Shown: positions 58,063-64,000 of the stretch, piece by piece
How positions within the stretch are numbered: position 1 is the stretch's first letter
Layout of the letters: the number at the start of each line of letters is the position of its first letter
Assembly (NCBI GenBank): GCA_000702245.1
Contig: JNKY01000016.1
Coordinates: 124,001-188,000 of the forward strand
DNA length: 64,000 nucleotides
Source of the DNA: Lachnospiraceae bacterium C6A11
Lineage (GTDB): Bacteria > Bacillota > Clostridia > Lachnospirales > Lachnospiraceae
Direction: 5' to 3'
Notes under the pieces: generated by a model
Databases searched by the model: none
What the model saw: the letters and a program-made list of their open reading frames with translations, nothing else
Told to the model about the DNA's origin: nothing
Translations under genes and position numbers: made by a program

Positions 58063-60183
58063 ATGTCGATCATTGAATATGAAAAAGCATATAAAATGGG
58101 CGTAAAGGCCTATAAATCATCGGTTCAGAAGGGAAGACATCCTTATCTTCCGGTTTTGGATGAGATAATCACCGAGGATGATATCGTTAAGGATGTAAGC
58201 CTCGGAGTTATCCGTGTACCACTTTCAAGAGTTGTGGGAACCTCAACAAGGAGCAGAACTTACTCCTTCGCGAACAACTTCATGCCTATACTTGAGACGA
58301 AAACAGAGTTTGCATATAAGTGGTCTGCGCTTGCGGATGCACAGATGAACGAGGGTATCAGAGACCCTATCAAGGTATATGAATATCTGAATTATTTCTA
58401 TGTCATCGAGGGTAATAAGAGAGTAAGTGTTCTGAGGTTTTTTGGTGCTCTCGAGGTGCCTGCCGAAGTTATAAGAAGGATACCTAAGAAGACAGACGAT
58501 AAGGAAAATAAGATATATTACGAGTTCATGGACTTCAACAAGATCACAGGTATCAACGATATCTGGGTTAGTGATGAGGGTAATTTCCAGAAACTCATAA
58601 ATACTGTATTTGAGGCGAAGAGCAGCTTCAGGAGAAAACACAGCGACGTTCTTACTTCTGATACGCCGGGAATTGCAGCGGGCGCATCTCCTTACACGGA
58701 CAGCGTAAACGGTAATACAGGCGTTCTCAGAGCACAGAATGCAATTATGACACCGGATGGCCGCGTGAACGATGCTGCCACCGGAGAGGTCTGGACAGAG
58801 GACGACACCAAGGACTTCATGTCGGCTTATTACAAGTTCAGAGAATGCTACGAGGCAAGAGGCGGCCGCAAGCTTGAAAATATAACCACAGGCGACGCTT
58901 TCCTTGCATTCCTGGGTATATATGATTTTTATGAAGCAGTTGAAATGTCGCGAGACGAGATGAAGAAGGCGATAGACAGAACCTGGGAGGAGTATCTGAC
59001 CAAGAATAAGAACGAGGTGCTTGAGATCAATCTGACGCCTCCTGCTGAGGAGAAGAAATCGCTCCTCGGACAGATATTTACTTCTTCGCCGTCGGCTTCA
59101 AAACCGCTGAAGGTTGCATTTATCTACGACAGGGATCCTATGACCTCTGACTGGCTCTACGCGCATGAGCTTGGCCGCAACCATATCAAAGAGGTATTTG
59201 GAAATAAGATAAATACACTGAAGGTCATGACGGCCGAGACTGAGGATGAAGCGGTAGAGGCGATAGATGAGCTGATCGAAAAGCAGAAGTGCGAGGTTAT
59301 ATTTACGACGACCTCAAGGCTTGTTGACGCGAGCCTTAAGTGTGCAGTAAAGCATCCAAACGTTAAGATACTTAACTGCTCGCTGAACACTTCGCACAGA
59401 TATATAAGAACCTACTACGCAAGGCTTTATGAGGCGAAGTTCCTTTCCGGAATGATCGCCGGAGCACTTACGGAAACAAATAAACTGGGATATCTGGCAA
59501 ACTATCCGATATTCGGTGTTACTGCGGATATCAACGCCTTCTCTCTCGGCGCGCTGATGGTCAATCCGAGAGCAACGGTGAGCCTTAAGTGGACAACGCT
59601 TAAGGAGGAAGAGAAGCGTTCCGAGATGTACAGGGAGTTCTTCGAGGATAATATCGATTACATATCCGATCAGGATATGATAACTCCGAAGAATGCATCA
59701 AGGCGTTTCGGTATGTATAAACTTTCTGCGGGCGAACCGGAGAATATAGCTATGCCGCTCTATAACTGGGGAGTATTATACGAGAGGATAATCAAGCTTA
59801 TCATAAATGATTCATGGGACGATGCCGACAGCGGAAATGCGGCCATCCCTGTAAACTATTGGTGGGGCTTTTCTTCGGGCGTTATCGATATCCTGCTTTC
59901 AAACAAGCTTCCTTACGGTGTGAGAAGACTTGTGAATGCGATGAAGCAGGAGATAATCGACGGCAGCTTTGCTGTATTTAAGGACAGGATAGTTGACCAG
60001 AACGGCGAGGAGAGAAATGCCGAAGGCAGGCTGATGCCTCCAGAAGAGATCATGACCATGGACTGGCTCTTAGAGAATGTTGAGGGAACCATTCCTGTTA
60101 TGGAAAGTCTGAAGGAAAACGCAAGAGAGATTGTTGAGTTGAAGGGTGTACTTAAGAACGATGAGGATACTAGCGGTAGCTGA
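58063..60183 (+). CDS. ParB-like N-domain fused to a BMP-type (sugar/nucleoside) binding domain
   Basis: 706 residues with no signal peptide, so likely cytoplasmic. Residues ~45-150 resemble the ParB/sulfiredoxin fold: GIRDPIKVYEYLNYFYVIEG, NKRVSVLRFFGALEVPAEVI. The middle (~180-330) has a polar region with a TSDTPGIAAGASPYTDSVNG stretch. Residues ~345-700 match BMP-family periplasmic nucleoside-binding proteins: LKVAFIYDRDPMTSDWLYAH, EVIFTTTSRLVDASLKCAVK, YYARLYEAKFLSGMIAGALT. The combination suggests a ligand-sensing protein, perhaps regulating gene expression. It overlaps the next gene by 23 bp. Confidence 0.78.
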   Translation: MSIIEYEKAYKMGVKAYKSSVQKGRHPYLPVLDEIITEDDIVKDVSLGVIRVPLSRVVGTSTRSRTYSFANNFMPILETKTEFAYKWSALADAQMNEGIRDPIKVYEYLNYFYVIEGNKRVSVLRFFGALEVPAEVIRRIPKKTDDKENKIYYEFMDFNKITGINDIWVSDEGNFQKLINTVFEAKSSFRRKHSDVLTSDTPGIAAGASPYTDSVNGNTGVLRAQNAIMTPDGRVNDAATGEVWTEDDTKDFMSAYYKFRECYEARGGRKLENITTGDAFLAFLGIYDFYEAVEMSRDEMKKAIDRTWEEYLTKNKNEVLEINLTPPAEEKKSLLGQIFTSSPSASKPLKVAFIYDRDPMTSDWLYAHELGRNHIKEVFGNKINTLKVMTAETEDEAVEAIDELIEKQKCEVIFTTTSRLVDASLKCAVKHPNVKILNCSLNTSHRYIRTYYARLYEAKFLSGMIAGALTETNKLGYLANYPIFGVTADINAFSLGALMVNPRATVSLKWTTLKEEEKRSEMYREFFEDNIDYISDQDMITPKNASRRFGMYKLSAGEPENIAMPLYNWGVLYERIIKLIINDSWDDADSGNAAIPVNYWWGFSSGVIDILLSNKLPYGVRRLVNAMKQEIIDGSFAVFKDRIVDQNGEERNAEGRLMPPEEIMTMDWLLENVEGTIPVMESLKENAREIVELKGVLKNDEDTSGS

Positions 60184-60793
60184 TGTAGAATCTAAATATT
60201 ATTGGGACTTCTTTGAGAAGAGTAAGCTGGAGGATATAGATCTTATCATATCCGCCGGTGACCTTGACCCGCACTATCTTTCTTTCCTGGTAACCTATGC
60301 GAAGTGCCCCGTTCTCTACGTCCACGGCAATCATGATTACAAATACGAGGACGTTCCGCCGGAAGGCTGCATATCAATAGAGGACACTGTCTACGTTCAT
60401 CAGGGCGTCAGGATAATGGGACTCGGCGGCAGTATGAAATACAATTTCGGCAACGAGTCCGCATACCAATATACCGAACGTCAGATGGCAAGCAGAGTCA
60501 GAAAGATAAAACGAAAGCTCTGGAAGAGTAAGGGCGTGGATATTCTTGTCACACACTCACCGGCCTTCCATCTTCACGACGGGGAGGACCTTCCTCACAC
60601 AGGCTTCAAATGCTTCTATGAAATACTTGATAAACAGAAGCCGAAGCTCTTTATACACGGCCACGTGCACAGGAGCTACGGCAGACAGTTTGTGAAGGAA
60701 TATTCGTATAATGATATCAAGGTTGTAAATGCATTTGAAAGATGTATAATTGATTATGAACCTGAGAAGGGAGAAGTTCGTAATGTTCAATAA
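60161..60793 (+). CDS. Metallophosphoesterase
   Basis: 210 residues from ATG 60161, inside the last codons of the preceding gene. Calcineurin-like motifs: ILAVADVESKYY (first Asp; the usual DxH is altered to DVE), ISAGDLDPHYLS, VHGNHDYKYE, LVTHSPAFH and FIHGHVHRSYG. Substrate unknown. Overlaps citrate synthase by 11 bp, so the three genes form one translationally linked unit. Confidence 0.88.
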   Translation: MRILAVADVESKYYWDFFEKSKLEDIDLIISAGDLDPHYLSFLVTYAKCPVLYVHGNHDYKYEDVPPEGCISIEDTVYVHQGVRIMGLGGSMKYNFGNESAYQYTERQMASRVRKIKRKLWKSKGVDILVTHSPAFHLHDGEDLPHTGFKCFYEILDKQKPKLFIHGHVHRSYGRQFVKEYSYNDIKVVNAFERCIIDYEPEKGEVRNVQ

Positions 60794-62144
60794 TGAAGAT
60801 TTCAAAAAGACAGTAGATAAATATCTGGAACTCTGCGCCGATTCCGGACAGATAGACCAGAGACTCTATTCAAAATATGATGTTAAGAGAGGACTCAGAG
60901 AATCAAACGGTAAAGGCGTTCTTACAGGTCTTACCGAGATATCCGATGTTAACGGTTTTGATGAGAAGAATGGAGAGAGAGTGCCTATTCCGGGCGAGCT
61001 CTATTATCAGGGCTACAATGTCAGCGACCTCATCAAGGGCTTTGGCGGCTCGAAGAGAGGCTTTGAAGAAACTGTATTTCTTCTTCTGTTCGGCGAACTT
61101 CCGACCAGAGAGCAGCTTATCGAGTTTATGAGCGTGCTGGGCGATTTCAGGGAGCTTCCTGAGAACTTCAACAGAGACGTTATCATGAAGGCGCCAAGCG
61201 CAAATATCATGAATACGCTTCAGAGATGTGTACTCACACTGTATTCCTACGATGATGATCCGGACAATATCACCATAAGACACGTCCTGCTGCAGAGCCT
61301 CAGCCTTATAGCAAGATTTCCGCTTATCGCGGCTTACGGCTATCAGAGCTACAGGCATAAATATCATGATTCCAGCCTTATCATCCACAGACCTAAGAAG
61401 GATCTGACGACTGCGGAAAATATACTCCGTCTTCTCAGAACCGATACAAAATATACTGATCTTGAAGCACGTGTACTGGACATCTGTCTGGTGCTTCATG
61501 CGGATCACGGCGGAGGAAATAACTCCACCTTCACAACACATGTTGTAACAACTTCACATACCGATACATATTCTGCAATCGCCGCATCCCTCGGTTCTCT
61601 TAAGGGACCTCGTCACGGTGGCGCGAACCTTAAGGTTCAGCAGATGTTCAATGATATCAAGGCACATGTTTCCGACTGGGAGAATGAGACTGAGCTTAAG
61701 AACTATCTGAATGATATCCTCGACAAGAAAGGCTTTGACCATTCGGGACTTATCTATGGAATGGGCCATGCGGTTTATTCTATCTCGGATCCGAGAGCAG
61801 TCATCCTTAAGGAGGCTGCAAGAAAGCTTTCCGAGGAGAAGGGTATGACCAAGGAGTTCGAGCTCTATGAGAGAGTCGAGAGAGTTGCCAAGGAGCTTAT
61901 AATGAGTAAGAGGGATATGCATAAGCCGGTATGTGCAAATGTCGATTTCTACAGTGGTTTTGTTTACACTATGCTGAAGGTTCCAATCGAGCTCTTCACA
62001 CCGATGTTTGCGATCGCGCGTATTCCGGGCTGGTCAGCTCACAGAATAGAAGAGCTTGTAAATAACGGCAAGATCATCAGACCTGCCTACAAATACGTTG
62101 GCAAACATAAAGAATATCTGCCTATAGATGAGAGAGTGTGGTAG
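60783..62144 (+). CDS. gltA: Citrate synthase
   Basis: Condenses acetyl-CoA and oxaloacetate. 453 residues from ATG 60783 with GAAGGGAGAAGTTCGTA upstream. Motifs: PGELYYQGYNVSDLI (substrate loop), ICLVLHADHGGGNNSTF, SLGSLKGPRHGGANLK, LIYGMGHAVYSISDPRA (catalytic His) and ANVDFYSGFVYTML. The first ~45 residues are longer than in E. coli type, as in other Lachnospiraceae. No other TCA genes follow, so it probably supplies glutamate synthesis. Confidence 0.94.
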   Translation: MFNNEDFKKTVDKYLELCADSGQIDQRLYSKYDVKRGLRESNGKGVLTGLTEISDVNGFDEKNGERVPIPGELYYQGYNVSDLIKGFGGSKRGFEETVFLLLFGELPTREQLIEFMSVLGDFRELPENFNRDVIMKAPSANIMNTLQRCVLTLYSYDDDPDNITIRHVLLQSLSLIARFPLIAAYGYQSYRHKYHDSSLIIHRPKKDLTTAENILRLLRTDTKYTDLEARVLDICLVLHADHGGGNNSTFTTHVVTTSHTDTYSAIAASLGSLKGPRHGGANLKVQQMFNDIKAHVSDWENETELKNYLNDILDKKGFDHSGLIYGMGHAVYSISDPRAVILKEAARKLSEEKGMTKEFELYERVERVAKELIMSKRDMHKPVCANVDFYSGFVYTMLKVPIELFTPMFAIARIPGWSAHRIEELVNNGKIIRPAYKYVGKHKEYLPIDERVW

Positions 62145-62177
62145 GAGCTGACGATAATCTATATTTAAAGACAAATT

Positions 62178-62215
62178 AAAAGGATACTGATCATTACCGA
62201 TCGGTATCCTTTTTT
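62178..62215. terminator. Bidirectional terminator between convergent genes
   Basis: AAAAGGATACtGATC pairs with GATCgGTATCCTTTTT around a six-base loop. The left arm and loop belong to the gltA 3' end; the minus-strand YcxB-like gene has its last codons (Asp-Thr-Asp-Arg-stop) inside the stem. Confidence 0.9.
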
Positions 62216-62676
62216 AATAGATCGTCCTCAAGCATTTTGACGGTCATTCTTTCGTTTACGTATGTATAAACCTTATCGCAGAACTCCTGCTTCATAGTGA
62301 AAGGAATGATGAAGCTTTCTCGTCCTACTCGGATATTTATGATGTTGTAAAAGCTGGAATTGTCGGGAGATACCTGAGACAGATCCGTGAAATCCTCATA
62401 GCGATAGGTGGTCTCACCCCAGCGATGTTTGACAAGCATATCGTCCTCGCGGAATTCGTAGGTTATATCGTAGGAGGTCTTGCCAAAGGAATGGATGATC
62501 AGTACCACGCCGTACATACCGAAGAGGATGGCGAAGATGAGTGTGATCACCTTATGATGCTCATAGCCCATGATCATCGGAACAACCATCAGAAGTGCAA
62601 ATGAAACAAGAAACAATCCGAAGAGTCGGAATGTCATACGTGTTCTTTTATTCTTCTTTACAGAGTATGTTATCAT
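62194..62676 (-). CDS. YcxB-like membrane protein
   Basis: 160 residues. Two transmembrane helices near 15-35 and 42-62, followed by a small strand-rich domain with the YcxB-like pattern (FREDDMLVKHRWGETTYRYE, IPFTMKQEFCDKVYTYVNER). Function unknown. Its last 20 bases lie in the terminator shared with gltA. No obvious partner. Confidence 0.75.
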   Translation of the reverse strand: MITYSVKKNKRTRMTFRLFGLFLVSFALLMVVPMIMGYEHHKVITLIFAILFGMYGVVLIIHSFGKTSYDITYEFREDDMLVKHRWGETTYRYEDFTDLSQVSPDNSSFYNIINIRVGRESFIIPFTMKQEFCDKVYTYVNERMTVKMLEDDLLKKDTDR

Positions 62677-62843
62677 ATCACACCTCGCTTATTCGCGCAT
62701 TTCGGAAGACTATGTGCATACAATACTTCCGGAGTATTTGTCCATAGAGATTATATATGAATTGTATATATCATTCAAGTATATTATCACCCTTTGTGAT
62801 ATATATTAACAGAAGCATGCCCTCTCTGTATGTGTCGTAAGAT

Positions 62844-62968
62844 GTAAACAAAGATGGAGCCGGGAGGGGGCACAACCCTCACCGGCTCCTGTTTACTGCA
62901 CACGCCCGCACAGTGAAATATGTCACTATGTGACACGCGGGCGGCGCGGCGAGTAGGATTCCCTACTC
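62844..62968. repeat. Three inverted repeats in the 318-bp spacer before the ABC gene end
   Basis: First: GTAAACA-N5-GGAGCCGG (62844-62863) against CCGGCTCC-TGTTTAC (62882-62895). Second: CGCCCGC (~62904) against GCGGGCG (~62937) around nested GTGA/TCAC. Third: GAGTAGG-ATTC-CCTACTC (62951-62968), a perfect 7-bp stem. None has a convincing T-run, so they are not textbook terminators. The rest of the spacer (62677-62843) shows no gene. Confidence 0.65.
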
Positions 62969-62994
62969 AATATATGAATGCGGGGAGAATGGAA

Positions 62995-63693
62995 TTAAGC
63001 GATCTTTGTGTTCATGCGCTCTACAGAATCAATCTCACCATCGATGATACGTACAAGCTTTGTGCCGTATTTTGCAGCTTCCTCTGAGTGAGTAACCTGG
63101 ATGATGGTCTTGCCATACTTCTTGTTGATCTGTCTGAAGAGCTCCATGATCTTCATACCTGTCTTGGTATCAAGGTTTCCGATAGGCTCGTCAAGGAAGA
63201 TGATCTCAGGATCAAATACGAGTGCACGAGCGATAGCTACACGCTGCTGCTGACCACCTGACAGTTCTCTAGGCGTGAGCTTTCTCTTATCCTTCATTCC
63301 GATGATGTCGAGAACCTCGTTGATCTTATCCTTGTAAGCTGAAAGCTTCTTGCCGCTGAGCATAAGTGGAAGAGCGATGTTGTCTTCTACTGAAAGGTTT
63401 GGAACCAGGTTATAGAACTGGAATACAAATCCTACATCTTCATTTCTCATCTTGCAGAGCTGCTTGTCATTAAGCGTTGAAAGGTCTGTTCCGTTGACTG
63501 AAACTGTTCCTGTTGTAGGGCTGTCGAGACCGCCCAGGAGGTAGAGAAGTGTAGACTTTCCACTTCCTGAAGGACCCATGATCGATACGAATTCGCCCTG
63601 CTTAACTGTAAGATCGATATCCTTTAATATATGTGATTCCTGCTTTCCGTTAACAAATATTTTATTAAGACCCTTTACTTCGATTGCGTTCAT
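62995..63693 (-). CDS. ABC transporter ATP-binding protein (LolD/MacB type)
   Basis: 232 residues from the ATG preceded by GGAGGAAAATAAA; five codons upstream a GTG is less likely. Walker A GPSGSGKSTLLYLLGGLD, Q-loop VFQFYNLVPNLSVEDN, signature LSGGQQQRVAIARALV, Walker B IIFLDEPIGNLD, H-loop VTHSEEAA. Pairs with an FtsX-type permease whose gene ends 18 bp upstream. The class handles peptide export, bacitracin-type resistance or lipoprotein transport. Confidence 0.93.
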   Translation of the reverse strand: MNAIEVKGLNKIFVNGKQESHILKDIDLTVKQGEFVSIMGPSGSGKSTLLYLLGGLDSPTTGTVSVNGTDLSTLNDKQLCKMRNEDVGFVFQFYNLVPNLSVEDNIALPLMLSGKKLSAYKDKINEVLDIIGMKDKRKLTPRELSGGQQQRVAIARALVFDPEIIFLDEPIGNLDTKTGMKIMELFRQINKKYGKTIIQVTHSEEAAKYGTKLVRIIDGEIDSVERMNTKIA

Positions 63694-63711
63694 TTTATTT
63701 TCCTCCACTAT

Positions 63712-64000
63712 TTATTCGTATTTAAGTTCCTGTACTATACTGAGCTTCTTGCTCTTTCTCATTGTTGAAAGTGATGCTATGAAGATGATTGCTGCGATCA
63801 CAAGTCCGAACTTTGGAATTGCTATCCAGCTTACATCAGTTACCATTGCAATACCAAAGAAATATGTTACGTCTGTGAAAAGTCCTGTTAAAAGGATCAG
63901 GAATGGTGTTGTGATAAGTAAGCTTATCACTACGCTGAACATACTCTCTGTAAGTATCATGTTCTTTCTCTTCTTCTTTGTCATACCTACCGAAGACATT
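63712..64000 (-). CDS. FtsX-like ABC permease, C-terminal end (cut by window edge)
   Basis: 95 residues visible; the frame continues beyond the right edge. SVGMTKKKRKNMILTESMFS is the typical turn before the penultimate transmembrane helix of MacB/FtsX permeases (SVGMxxxxRxxMLxxE), followed by two hydrophobic helices (~20-43 and ~57-75) and the IVQELKYE end. It forms an operon with the ATPase gene that follows. Confidence 0.85.
   Translation of the reverse strand, partial: MSSVGMTKKKRKNMILTESMFSVVISLLITTPFLILLTGLFTDVTYFFGIAMVTDVSWIAIPKFGLVIAAIIFIASLSTMRKSKKLSIVQELKYE

Overview
The window looks like chromosomal DNA of an anaerobic Clostridia bacterium, most likely a Lachnospiraceae member of the Butyrivibrio/Roseburia type. 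This rests on the large Bacillus/Clostridia-type SRP RNA next to tadA, on protein families typical of that group (DUF1934, DUF5716/DUF6063, DUF3781, DUF3795, an SPL-like protein, a MoxR-DUF58-transglutaminase operon, ~450-residue citrate synthase), on strong GGAGG-type ribosome binding sites and on TTGACA/TATAAT promoters. No rRNA, tRNA, CRISPR array, integrase or transposase was seen.

Layout. 1-2 kb: end of a ComF-like phosphoribosyltransferase, D-Ala-D-Ala ligase, DUF1934. 2-7.3 kb (minus strand): CPBP protease, a membrane-anchored unknown, PlsC acyltransferase, MalQ and an aminotransferase. 7.5-12 kb: a sugar-binding-protein-like GGDEF sensor, TatD, RsmA, TadA, SRP RNA. 12.4-14.7 kb: HD protein, unknown membrane protein, MurG (minus). 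15-22.5 kb: Pgi, a THUMP methyltransferase, a C1 peptidase, dITPase, a phosphodiesterase and RlmD.

22.6-36.4 kb is an accessory island, almost all on the plus strand. It holds ten intact GNAT acetyltransferase genes (one fused to NUDIX, one to a pyrophosphatase-like domain), two GyrI-like proteins, a tyrosine phosphatase, DUF3781, DUF3795, two TetR regulators and a phytoene-desaturase-like oxidoreductase. Between them lie many gene fragments: four GNAT pieces, DUF2992, DUF1330, an rlmD 3' end and a decayed copy of a two-gene segment. One TetR gene has a palindromic operator pair in its own promoter, and a near-identical copy lies 3.1 kb upstream. The oxidoreductase promoter carries three copies of a TGAA-N6-TTCA box.

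36.4-44.2 kb returns to core functions: a TerB-like protein and UvrA behind a promoter with a LexA-type box in its spacer, a zinc-ribbon protein, 1-phosphofructokinase, a DeoR regulator and class II aldolase. 44.3-52.1 kb is the most striking locus: a three-gene SMC operon resembling Wadjet JetA-JetB-JetC, with no JetD nuclease. In its place, 23 bp downstream, is an SPL/radical-SAM homologue in which two of the three cluster cysteines are serine. 52.1-62.1 kb: a small coiled-coil protein, malic enzyme, the MoxR-DUF58-transglutaminase operon, a ParB-like/BMP fusion, a phosphoesterase and citrate synthase. 62.2-64 kb (minus): a YcxB-like protein, a hairpin-rich spacer, and an ABC ATPase with the end of its FtsX-type permease.

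Several housekeeping enzymes (ComF, RsmA, RdgB, RlmD, and also the JetC-like protein) carry hydrophilic Ser/Thr/Glu/Gly-rich inserts, which suggests a lineage-wide habit rather than a trait of single genes.
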